Source: JBQTIM01 sp052388135
GTDB taxonomy: Bacteria; Elusimicrobiota; Elusimicrobia; FEN-1173
NCBI GenBank assembly: GCA_052388135.1
Contig: JBQTIM010000115.1
Location: 1-11,889 of the forward strand
Reading direction: 5' to 3'
Length of the DNA: 11,889 bases
The notes beneath the pieces are model-generated. The model saw nothing but the letters and a program-made list of their open reading frames with translations, searched no databases and was not told where the DNA came from. Positions within the stretch are counted from its first letter, which is position 1, and every line of letters starts with the position of its first letter. Of the stretch, positions 1 through 7,225 are shown piece after piece. The position numbers and the translations under genes are program-made.

Positions 1-3000
1 ATGACGGCCCCATCGACTTGACCATCCCCCAGGGTTACGAGCGGATCGGCGATTCCACTTTGATCACGCAAGTCAGTCCAAACCAGCCGCAGCCTGTGCT
101 GGAGATCGGGCCGGAATCCTTCGAATACACCAACGAGACCCGCAGCGGCGTCGCTGCGGAATTGGTCCTGGGGCCGGACCGTCCTTCCGGTTCCGGGGCC
201 CGGGTGGGAGACGTGCGGTCGCCCGACGGCCAGGTTTATAAGGAGCTTACCTCCGACGGTACCCGCGGACAGCTTACCAACGGGCAGCCCGACCCTTCCA
301 TCACCGACCTGGGCTTCGGCGAGAGCGTGCGCCGGTTTCACGTGGACCTGGGGCGCCCCGGCGCCTTCGACCACCAGATGCTGGTCTGGGTGGAGAACAC
401 AAGCCAACTTGCCCGGGGCGCCTACCTGATCATCGAGGCCGGCGACCTGCGGGAGTCCAAGTACGTCCCCGTGAAGTTGGCCCCGGGCCTGAACATCATC
501 GATTTCAACCACCCCGAGATCCAGGAACTGCTTGAGGAGTTCAGGGTGGACGATCCCGACGGCAGTCCGGACTACAACTTCGTCGTCAAGCTGGGCGTGG
601 AGACGGGCCGGCCGGACCTCACGTCCCGGGGCCTGGCCGCCCTCGTCCAGGCCCAGTTCGTGGCCGCCGGGGACTTGGCCGCCGTGCAGGCGTTCTGGGA
701 CAAGCACGCCACAAAGCCGCTCCCTCAGGTCCTCAACAATGTGGAGGGCCGCTACATGGTCATCGGAGACTGGGAGCTTCAGTCCCTCCTGGCTTTGGAA
801 GGCTTCCTCAAGCAGTCCGCCAGCACGCCGCAGTTCAACCTGCGGCGTTTTCCCATCCCGGAGTACGACGTGGCCACTGAAAGCCGGGACCGGGGCCACA
901 GCTCCAGGAAACCGCTTTTGCGCATGCTGAACCATAATGACCGGCATCATTTTGACACCGCCCTTACCAGCAATCCGGATTACCACGAGATCCTGCTGGC
1001 CACCGGCTGGACCCTGATCGCCTCCAGCGAGGAGGAACTGCGTCGCATCGGCTTCCCCGTGGACAGGGCCGGCGCCATGGAGCCCGGGCCCACGATCTTC
1101 GTGTGGTACAAGCCGGCCCTCAACCTGGACTTCAACGAACTCGCGCCGGAGATCCGCAACATGATCGGGCAACAGGCGCCCGAGTCCGCCCGGCAGATGA
1201 AGCAGGGGGTCTACGACCTGCTCCGCAAGGACTTGGTAGGCGACACCCGGTTCCCCCTGGAGTTCCGCACCGTGGCTCGCCTGGTGAAAAGCCTCTACGC
1301 CAACCCCATGACGCTCCTGGCCCTGGACGTTATGCTCCTCCTTTCGTTCCTGGTCCTGCGCGGCAAGAATTTTCAAAAACTCCTCTTCTGGGCTTACCGC
1401 CTGCGGCCCCGGAACCTCTTCTTCCTCTTCGTCATCTGGGCTTCGGCCTACGGCGTGGTGCGCACGGGCTGGAACCATATGTGGGACCTGCCCACCTACC
1501 GGACCATGATCTCCGAGGCCGTCAAGGTGACGGAACACGACCAAAGCCCTTATTTCGACAGCTCCATCGGCAACTACAACCCTTGGACCTTCTACGCGGT
1601 AGCTCTCTGGGAAAATCTCGTGGGCGGCGATCCCGCCCCGAAGGCGCCCGTCCCACCGACGTTGGGGACTCCGGCCTCCGCTCCCCGCGCCGCGCCGCCC
1701 GGCCTGCCCGATGACGCCGTCCTCGGCGGAGGTTTCCGCGAGCCGGCCCGTCCCCTGCCGGGCCAAGTGGGGGCCGTGCCCGAAAATACCCCGACCACCA
1801 GCACCACCGTCCCGGCCGATCCCAACGGCGCCGCCGGCCGGTCGGCGCCCAGGCGGGGGTCCGGTGATCAAAGGGTTTTCGGCGTGCAGAATTCCGAAAT
1901 CGCCTCCACCCCAGCCCGGAAAAATTCCGTGGCGACGGGGCTCCTGCCCGGCGGGGCCATCCCTCTACCCATCGCGGGAGCGGGACTTTCCCTAAGTCTG
2001 ATCCGGCGCGTCCTGGGCCGGCGGTCCGGCCCCCGTCCCGATGATGACGGCGAAACCGCCGGCGGAAAGCCTTCCCTTTTCCACCGCGTGGCAATGCGGG
2101 CCCACGCCGGGCTGGAAGCCCGACTGGCCAGAGGCATGGTCCGCCGCCACGTGGAAAAGCTTCTCACCGCGGCGGATCTCACCGGGCTCAAAGGCGGTCC
2201 CATCGCCAAGGACCTCAAGGGCCTTTCCAGCTTCCTCAGCTTCGAAACTGAGCGGGGGCGGGTGGGGGTGGCGCGGCTCTCCACGGCTCGCCTCCCCGAA
2301 AGCCTCTCCCGGGAGATCGAGGAAAAAATCCTGGACGACGTGGACGAATACCTGGCGGACTTGCGGCGCCTGGGAGGCCGGGAACTGGTGATCGTCCTGG
2401 AGGGTCGGAGCGTGGAACGCTCCATCGTCCGGACTTTGGAGCGGGAAGCCAAGAGGCGGAACCTCCGCGTGGACGTCATGCGGCGGCCCGTGGTGAACGT
2501 CATGAAGACGGTCGAAGGAGCCGAGTTCGTCCGAGCCCTGCAGGAGAACCTGGACGCTCAAGAGAAGCCCGTGGGGCAACTGACGCTGACCCTGAAGCCG
2601 GATTCCCGCCGCACCAACCGGCGCCGCCTCTTCGCCATCGAAGACGCCCTGTTCGTGAGCGGCCGGCTACCCAGGAATTTCGGCGTTCAAGGGCCCGAAG
2701 GACGCCTCATCCGCTTCGACCTCGTGGAGTCCAACGGCGGCCTCTATTACGCCGCGGATTTCAGCCGGAAGCGGGCGCTCCGCAACCTCGTGGTTGACTT
2801 CGATCCCCCGGCCGAGGCGCGGGCCCGGCCCTTCGTCCGAGTGGACCTGCGGCCGGGCGCGACCCGCCGCCAGGCCCGGGAGCAGGTCCTCAAAGCGCTG
2901 GCCGATTTCAAGGGCGAAGCGGGCGCCGTGTTCCTGGTCCCCTGGACGGTGAAGGGGCTCGAAAAGGACAAAGCTGTCCGGGACGAGTTGGAAGCGCGCG

Positions 3001-5396
3001 GACACCGGATGTACCTGGCCCCTATTCCCGCGGGCCCGTCCCTGCGATCCCGCCTGGAGGACCTGGTGGTGGAAGCCGGTGACGGCGCGATGACGGTTCC
3101 CGCGGAACGACTGGCGGAAGAGGCCGCCCGCCTGGCGGAGATCGGCGATCCCGCCGCTCCGCTCCCGGCTAAGATTTCAGCCGGCCGCCGGAGCCACCAG
3201 TCCTCCGTGCAAGCTGGGTCCGGCCGCTTTGGCAGGGCCGGTGCGGGCCCCTCGGGGTTTTCGATGGAATCGATTTCCGCCCCGGCGGAAAGAGGGGATC
3301 CGGACCCTCGTCCGGCCTTAAGGGGTCCCGCCACCGACGAAAATCATGCCGGCGCCAAGACTCTGGACGCTTTGGAGCGCCTGCTGTTCGCCCGGTCCGG
3401 CGCCGTGGTCCATCTGGACGCCAGCCTTAATTCCCTGGACCTGCGGGCCTTGGAAGTCTTCTCGCTATCGCTTTTCGAGGGTCTCGGCTCTCGCCTCCGC
3501 GGCCAAACCATCATCATCCAATCCCTGCGCCGCCAGCCTTCGGGCGTCCGGCGTTCGGAAGGTTCCCCCGTCCTGAACCTGCACGGCCGGGATATGCTTT
3601 CCCTCTATGCGCAGGCCCGCCTTTTCCTGGAAACCGGCGAACTCCGCCGGGTCGACGTCGCCCGGGCGGAGCAGGCGGGCGAAACGGCGGAGGAGGATGG
3701 ACGAGAAACGCCCGGCCGCCGGGGGTTGCCCTTTCTGAAGTTCGGCGCCATGACGGCGGTCCCGTTCCTGACTTTCGGTGCCGTTCTGCTGCTGTTCGAG
3801 GGCTCCGAAATCGGCGGTCTTCTAAGAGATGTCATCGTTTCTGAATTCGCTCTAATAACCGCTGTCCTCGTCTTGTCCGCCGGCGCGGCAGGAACCTTCT
3901 TTGCAAGAACTTGGGAGCGCCGAAAGGCGGCGTCCGCTGCCGAGCCGGACCGAGCCGCTTCCCTGGCGGAGGCCCTCCGCGGCTTGTGGAACGTGCTGTC
4001 CGGCAACGGGGAGCCGGCGGCGCGCGTTTCCCGCGCTTCGGTGTCAAGCGCCTATGAAACCGCCCACTCCCTCCTCATGGCCTTCGGCCTCCTGCGGGAA
4101 GCTGCCGCCCAGCAGGGCAACGCCGCTTTTCGGAGCCTGACGCCCGCGGCCCAACAGGAAGTCCTGGGTGCGGTGGAAGAGCTCCTGCAGGAATCCCTGG
4201 AGGAGGGCATGGCCGTGGGCGTGGCCGTGGGCGGCCTGCCCGTAATCGACGGAGCGACCTTGGTCTGGCGCGACGGAAGAATCACAGTCCCGGCCGCGTC
4301 GGCCCTGGACATGGCCGCCGGCGGCGCCCTGCAGTCGGGCCTCATGCGGATCCAGGCGCTTCATTCCATCAGAGCGCAGATGGAGCTAAGGAAGCTGACC
4401 GAAGGCAGGCCGGACGGCGCCCTGCCCCTAGGCTTGAAGCCGGTTTCCGCACTTTCTGCCGCCATGTCCAACATCATCGCCGCCGCCCTGGGGTCCCTGG
4501 GGATGGGACCCTCCGTCCTCGACCGGGACGAAGCGCCGCCCGTGGTTGCGGAGCAGGACTTGGCCTCCGCCATCAAAGAAATTGCGGCCGTCCTGGAGAC
4601 GGAGGCGCCGCGGATCTCCGCCCTGGACGCCGCTGGGCTGCGGCTGGAGGACGGTTTCCGTCGCTTTCTGGAAAGCGGTCTGCTGCGCGACATGCCCATG
4701 CCCGCGCTGCAAGGTAAGAAGGGCGAGGCGTTTTTCATCGACGCCCGTGGCGCCGAAATCCGGGACGGCAAGCTCCTTCTGGACGCCGCCGTGGCCTGGA
4801 CCCTTTTCCAGCGTCTGGCGGCCGCCCGCGACTTGATTTCCCAGGGTAAGCAGGCCGAGTTCGTCCTCGTCCTTGATTCGGACCGCGTCGCGGTCACGCC
4901 CGCCCAGGCCGGGAAGATGCTGGAAAGCATCCTCCTCCACGCCGGGCCCGTCGGTCGGGAGATACTGGACGCTGGCCTCCTGCGCAGACTTTCCTTCCAG
5001 GCCTTAAACCTGCGGCAGTCGTCCGAAGGCCAGTTGAGGAGCCGGATCGCCGCCAGCGCGAAGTCCATGAACGTGCAGATACTGACCAACCCGACGGGCG
5101 TCGAATGGTGGGCGGGCCTCAACCTCCCCCTGTCCGTCTCCCTCACGGTAGCCCGCCGCCTGGCGGTGGATTTGGCCCGGATCAACGTCCAGACGGTCTT
5201 CTCCGGCATGATGGCGGCGTACTTCGAGTTCTGGCTTTTGGAGTTGAAGGGACGGGATCCCGAGTTGGCCAAGCTGGTGGAAGACAGCACGGTGCGCGGG
5301 AACGGCCGCGTCACGTTGACCGCGGTCCAAAGCCTGGACGCCGTGGACCTGGACCAAGACGCGGCGCGGATCGAGTTCATCGACCTCCAGGCCTGA
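1..5396 (+). CDS. Giant cysteine-free multidomain membrane protein of unknown family (5' partial)
   Basis: I do not recognise this family. The frame is open from position 3 to a TGA at 5394-5396. The first usable start in the window, TTG at 18, has no ribosome-binding site, so the gene almost certainly begins upstream. Numbering TTG-18 as residue 1: residues 1-430 look beta-rich and soluble. Hydrophobic helices at 431-448 and 467-484 flank a basic loop (RGKNFQK...RLRPRN), which by the positive-inside rule puts residues 1-430 outside the cytoplasm. Residues 536-640 are a Pro/Ala/Ser/Thr linker. A weak hydrophobic stretch at 642-657 is followed by RRVLGRR. Residues 660-1047 are alpha/beta and charged, 1048-1115 look disordered, and 1243-1262 plus 1277-1296 form a second membrane hairpin. 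The C-terminal ~495 residues are probably cytoplasmic. No catalytic motif of a known enzyme is evident, and I see no cysteine. A role at the envelope is inference. Coding status is well supported by length and consistently GC-rich third positions. Confidence 0.85.
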   Translation, partial: DGPIDLTIPQGYERIGDSTLITQVSPNQPQPVLEIGPESFEYTNETRSGVAAELVLGPDRPSGSGARVGDVRSPDGQVYKELTSDGTRGQLTNGQPDPSITDLGFGESVRRFHVDLGRPGAFDHQMLVWVENTSQLARGAYLIIEAGDLRESKYVPVKLAPGLNIIDFNHPEIQELLEEFRVDDPDGSPDYNFVVKLGVETGRPDLTSRGLAALVQAQFVAAGDLAAVQAFWDKHATKPLPQVLNNVEGRYMVIGDWELQSLLALEGFLKQSASTPQFNLRRFPIPEYDVATESRDRGHSSRKPLLRMLNHNDRHHFDTALTSNPDYHEILLATGWTLIASSEEELRRIGFPVDRAGAMEPGPTIFVWYKPALNLDFNELAPEIRNMIGQQAPESARQMKQGVYDLLRKDLVGDTRFPLEFRTVARLVKSLYANPMTLLALDVMLLLSFLVLRGKNFQKLLFWAYRLRPRNLFFLFVIWASAYGVVRTGWNHMWDLPTYRTMISEAVKVTEHDQSPYFDSSIGNYNPWTFYAVALWENLVGGDPAPKAPVPPTLGTPASAPRAAPPGLPDDAVLGGGFREPARPLPGQVGAVPENTPTTSTTVPADPNGAAGRSAPRRGSGDQRVFGVQNSEIASTPARKNSVATGLLPGGAIPLPIAGAGLSLSLIRRVLGRRSGPRPDDDGETAGGKPSLFHRVAMRAHAGLEARLARGMVRRHVEKLLTAADLTGLKGGPIAKDLKGLSSFLSFETERGRVGVARLSTARLPESLSREIEEKILDDVDEYLADLRRLGGRELVIVLEGRSVERSIVRTLEREAKRRNLRVDVMRRPVVNVMKTVEGAEFVRALQENLDAQEKPVGQLTLTLKPDSRRTNRRRLFAIEDALFVSGRLPRNFGVQGPEGRLIRFDLVESNGGLYYAADFSRKRALRNLVVDFDPPAEARARPFVRVDLRPGATRRQAREQVLKALADFKGEAGAVFLVPWTVKGLEKDKAVRDELEARGHRMYLAPIPAGPSLRSRLEDLVVEAGDGAMTVPAERLAEEAARLAEIGDPAAPLPAKISAGRRSHQSSVQAGSGRFGRAGAGPSGFSMESISAPAERGDPDPRPALRGPATDENHAGAKTLDALERLLFARSGAVVHLDASLNSLDLRALEVFSLSLFEGLGSRLRGQTIIIQSLRRQPSGVRRSEGSPVLNLHGRDMLSLYAQARLFLETGELRRVDVARAEQAGETAEEDGRETPGRRGLPFLKFGAMTAVPFLTFGAVLLLFEGSEIGGLLRDVIVSEFALITAVLVLSAGAAGTFFARTWERRKAASAAEPDRAASLAEALRGLWNVLSGNGEPAARVSRASVSSAYETAHSLLMAFGLLREAAAQQGNAAFRSLTPAAQQEVLGAVEELLQESLEEGMAVGVAVGGLPVIDGATLVWRDGRITVPAASALDMAAGGALQSGLMRIQALHSIRAQMELRKLTEGRPDGALPLGLKPVSALSAAMSNIIAAALGSLGMGPSVLDRDEAPPVVAEQDLASAIKEIAAVLETEAPRISALDAAGLRLEDGFRRFLESGLLRDMPMPALQGKKGEAFFIDARGAEIRDGKLLLDAAVAWTLFQRLAAARDLISQGKQAEFVLVLDSDRVAVTPAQAGKMLESILLHAGPVGREILDAGLLRRLSFQALNLRQSSEGQLRSRIAASAKSMNVQILTNPTGVEWWAGLNLPLSVSLTVARRLAVDLARINVQTVFSGMMAAYFEFWLLELKGRDPELAKLVEDSTVRGNGRVTLTAVQSLDAVDLDQDAARIEFIDLQA

Positions 5397-5403
5397 TCCG
5401 TCC

Positions 5404-5430
5404 GGCGGCAAGGCTTCGAGCCGCCTGCTT
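5404..5430 (+). terminator. Probable weak intrinsic terminator after the giant gene
   Basis: GGCGGC (5404-5409) can pair with GCCGCC (5420-5425) around a 10-base loop that contains a competing GGCT-TCG-AGCC hairpin. The stem begins 8 bases after the stop codon and is followed by TGCTTT, a poor U-tract. The position suits a terminator for the giant gene, but the short T run makes it weak or possibly Rho-assisted. Confidence 0.4.
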
Positions 5431-5435
5431 TCCGC

Positions 5436-5448
5436 ATGATGTAATATG
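5436..5448 (+). promoter_or_regulatory. A/T-rich motif, copy 1 (ATGATGTAATATG)
   Basis: This 13-base motif matches the copy at 5787-5799 in 12 of 13 positions, inside GC-rich DNA. The core TAATAT (5442-5447) resembles a -10 element (4 of 6 matches to TATAAT), but there is no good -35 box about 17 bp upstream. It sits just after the probable terminator. It may be a promoter for an unrecognised transcript or a protein-binding site. The sequence match is seen; the function is inferred. Confidence 0.4.
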
Positions 5449-5786
5449 CTCCCGTACCGACCTTCATGGAGCAAAAAGTTTTAATCGTTCTGCCGTCTTC
5501 CTCCCGCGTCGAACGCCCGGGCAACAAGTGCCTCGCCTTGCTGAATTTTCCCGACTTCCCGCTGTTGTCGGCGCTCATCCTTTGGGAAATGATCCGCCCC
5601 CGTTTCCTCCATCCATCTCTTTCCGCTGTTTGGAGTCCCCAATACATCACGGCCGGCCTCATCTGATTACGGTGCGCCGCAGCGCTCTCGACCCCCATCG
5701 GCCTCCTCGCGTGCTTTTTTTCTGCCGAACAAAGGTAGGTTTCGGCTCCGGCCCCATCCCGCCGATCCTCCGAAGGGCGCCCGGCA

Positions 5787-5799
5787 ATAATGTAATATG
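5787..5799 (+). promoter_or_regulatory. A/T-rich motif, copy 2 (ATAATGTAATATG), candidate promoter of the GGDEF operon
   Basis: This is the second copy of the 13-base motif. The core TAATAT at 5793-5798 would place a transcription start near 5805, about 30 bases before the GTG at 5834. That position suits a promoter for the two diguanylate cyclase genes. No recognisable -35 hexamer is present, so it would need an activator or an alternative sigma factor, or it is an operator instead. Confidence 0.45.
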
Positions 5800-5806
5800 T
5801 CCTAAA

Positions 5807-5824
5807 GCGCGGCGCGCGCCGCGC
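5807..5824. repeat. 18-bp perfect GC-only palindrome in the likely 5' leader of the first GGDEF gene
   Basis: GCGCGGCGCGCGCCGCGC reads the same on both strands. It lies 8 bases after A/T-rich motif copy 2 and 9 bases before the GTG at 5834. In RNA it could fold into a tight stem close to the ribosome-binding region; in DNA it could be a dimeric repressor site. Perfect GC palindromes are more likely by chance in GC-rich DNA, so function is uncertain. Confidence 0.5.
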
Positions 5825-5833
5825 CGGGCCAGG

Positions 5834-7225
5834 GTGTCCAGGGATCGAGAGGGTCTCCTTTCATTTTCGCCGGTGTCTCGCGCCGGCCGCGCGTGGAACT
5901 TCGCCCTGGCGTTGGTGGGCCCTTTCGGCTTCCCGCTGGCGTCCGGTTTGATCCTCTGGCTCATGGTCCGATCGCCGCTTCCGGCCGCTTCGCTCTTCCC
6001 CGCCTTCGCCGTCCCCGTCATCTTTCTCTATTTCGGCGCGGGACCCGTGTGGTCTTTGGCGAGCGCGATCTTCGCCGCCCTCGTCGGCCTCCTGGGGTTC
6101 GCCTTTACGCACGACGCCGCGCCGAGGATCGTTTTCGCGGCGGGCGTTCCCTTCGTTTTCGCCGTGTATTTGTCGCTGTCTGCGTTGGACAGGCGTTGCC
6201 GCGCCGCGCGCAATGCCCGGCGGGAAGAAAACGACCGTTTGGAGCTGGAGTTGGCGCGCCTCCAGTGGAACGGCCGGCAAGTCCGCGCTGAAATAGACGA
6301 TTGCCGCGAGCGTATATCGGCCTACGGCCGGCTTCAGCTCTTCATAGACGACTTGATCGGGGCCTACAGCCGGAGCGAGCTCTTGGAGAAGGCCCAGGCC
6401 GGCCTGGAGACCATGTTCCCCAAGGCCCGCGTGTCGCTGCGCTTGTTCCCCGCGCCGGACCGGCCCGAGCCCGACGACGCCTGGGGGCACAGGGCGCTGT
6501 CCGCGGCGCGCCCCCGCCTTTTTCCTTCAAGGAAGTCGGCCGTGCCGTCCTGGAAATCCGGCTCCTTCGTGTTCATCCCCGTGCGGGTCCACGAGAGCGC
6601 GGTGGGCTGGTTCGGCCTCGACGCCAAACGGCAGGAGGGCCTGCAGGCGCCGGTCGTCGGCTTGGCCGCCATCGCTTCGGACTTGATTTCCATCGCCCTG
6701 GGCAACGCGGAGCTGTTCGCCCGAACCGAAGCCATGGCCATTTCCGACAGCCTGACGGGCCTCTACACCCGCGGACACTTCAACGAGAGGCTGGGGGAGG
6801 AGTTCTTGAGCGCGCGGCACCGCTCGGCTCCGCTGTCCCTCCTCTTGGTGGACATCGACCATTTCAAGGCCGTCAACGACACCTACGGCCATGAGACAGG
6901 CGACGAAGTGCTCCGCTGGCTGGCCAAGTTCGTCTTGAGCCAGGCGCGGGAAACGGATTTCGTGGCCCGCTATGGGGGCGAGGAGCTGGCCGTCGTCATG
7001 CCGCGCACGGGAAAATCCGAGGCGGCGGATTTCGCCCGCCGGCTCTGCCGGAACTTGGCGGCCAGTCCCTTCCGATGGGGGGGCCGGAGCATTGCCGTCA
7101 CTTTATCGGGAGGCGTAGCGGCCTTGGCTCCGGAAATCGCCGGCGCCACCGACTTGATCCGTTGCGCCGACGAGGCTCTTTACCGCGCGAAACGGGAAGG
7201 ACGAAATCGGGTGGAGATCTTTTGA
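5834..7225 (+). CDS. Membrane-anchored diguanylate cyclase (4 TM, coiled coil, GAF-like, GGDEF) with intact I-site
   Basis: The protein should make c-di-GMP from two GTP. From GTG-5834 it has 463 residues. Four hydrophobic helices (about 23-45, 52-70, 73-91, 98-118) anchor it in the inner membrane. They are followed by a charged helix or coiled coil (119-160), a GAF-like sensory region (about 165-290) and a GGDEF domain (303-463). The GGDEF domain shows DSLTG at 305, DIDHF at 340 for metal binding, and the active-site signature GGEEL at 381. RETD at 372-375, five residues before the signature, is a proper RxxD inhibitory site, so product feedback inhibition is expected. The signal sensed is unknown. 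The start is uncertain: no ATG lies before the first membrane helix. GTG-5834 has no clear ribosome-binding site, and GTG-5873 (450 residues) has only a distant GAGAGGG at 5847-5853. The gene overlaps the next one, so the two are co-translated. Confidence 0.88.
   Translation: MSRDREGLLSFSPVSRAGRAWNFALALVGPFGFPLASGLILWLMVRSPLPAASLFPAFAVPVIFLYFGAGPVWSLASAIFAALVGLLGFAFTHDAAPRIVFAAGVPFVFAVYLSLSALDRRCRAARNARREENDRLELELARLQWNGRQVRAEIDDCRERISAYGRLQLFIDDLIGAYSRSELLEKAQAGLETMFPKARVSLRLFPAPDRPEPDDAWGHRALSAARPRLFPSRKSAVPSWKSGSFVFIPVRVHESAVGWFGLDAKRQEGLQAPVVGLAAIASDLISIALGNAELFARTEAMAISDSLTGLYTRGHFNERLGEEFLSARHRSAPLSLLLVDIDHFKAVNDTYGHETGDEVLRWLAKFVLSQARETDFVARYGGEELAVVMPRTGKSEAADFARRLCRNLAASPFRWGGRSIAVTLSGGVAALAPEIAGATDLIRCADEALYRAKREGRNRVEIF
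7213..7224 (+). promoter_or_regulatory. Ribosome-binding site that fixes the TTG start of the second GGDEF gene
   Basis: GGAG (7213-7216, within GGTGGAG) lies 5 bases before TTG at 7222-7224, inside the last codons of the upstream gene. The TTG overlaps that gene's TGA stop (7223-7225) as TTGA. This layout indicates translational coupling and settles a start that has no nearby in-frame ATG fitting the domain layout. Confidence 0.7.

Larger units (their letters stand above)
5397..5833. other. 437-bp gene-poor intergenic region with regulatory-looking motifs
   Basis: No convincing gene lies here. The + strand is rich in pyrimidine runs (about 5494-5640) and has a run of seven T at 5715-5721 that lacks a strong hairpin before it. 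A 6-bp stem GCCGAA (5724-5729) / TTCGGC (5741-5746) follows, with no T-tract. The region also carries the probable terminator, the paired A/T-rich motifs and the GC palindrome listed separately. A 66-codon ORF at 5466-5666 has no ribosome-binding site and weaker GC bias at third positions, so I do not call it. I see no c-di-GMP riboswitch (GEMM) consensus. An unrecognised small RNA cannot be excluded. Confidence 0.6.

Noticed and set aside
1..1640. N-terminal part of the giant protein as a cellulose-synthase BcsB-like subunit
   Set aside because: The layout (beta-rich outside domain followed by membrane helix) is suggestive, but I can identify no BcsB motif and no adjacent synthase gene.
5466..5666. 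66-codon + strand ORF in the intergenic gap
   Set aside because: It has no ribosome-binding site, no recognisable domain and lower GC at third positions than the neighbouring genes. A leaderless gene cannot be wholly excluded.
4361..5698. Long minus-strand ORF (445 codons) preceded by AGGAGG
   Set aside because: It is antisense to the giant gene for most of its length and has the Arg/Ser/Pro-rich, motif-free composition typical of shadow frames in GC-rich DNA. The AGGAGG is only 3 bases from its ATG and is the complement of a pyrimidine-rich stretch.
5715..5721. Run of seven T as an intrinsic terminator
   Set aside because: Only a 4-bp GCGC stem lies well upstream, with no stable hairpin directly before the T run. 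The 6-bp stem that follows it is on the wrong side.
5105..5833. Upstream extension of the first GGDEF gene to an ATG at 5105
   Set aside because: The extra 243 codons overlap the giant gene and continue through non-coding DNA, with Pro/Arg-rich nonsense sequence. The family architecture begins at the first membrane helix near 5894.
5397..5833. c-di-GMP riboswitch ahead of the cyclase operon
   Set aside because: I looked for the GEMM core because of the c-di-GMP genes downstream but found no match to its conserved segments.
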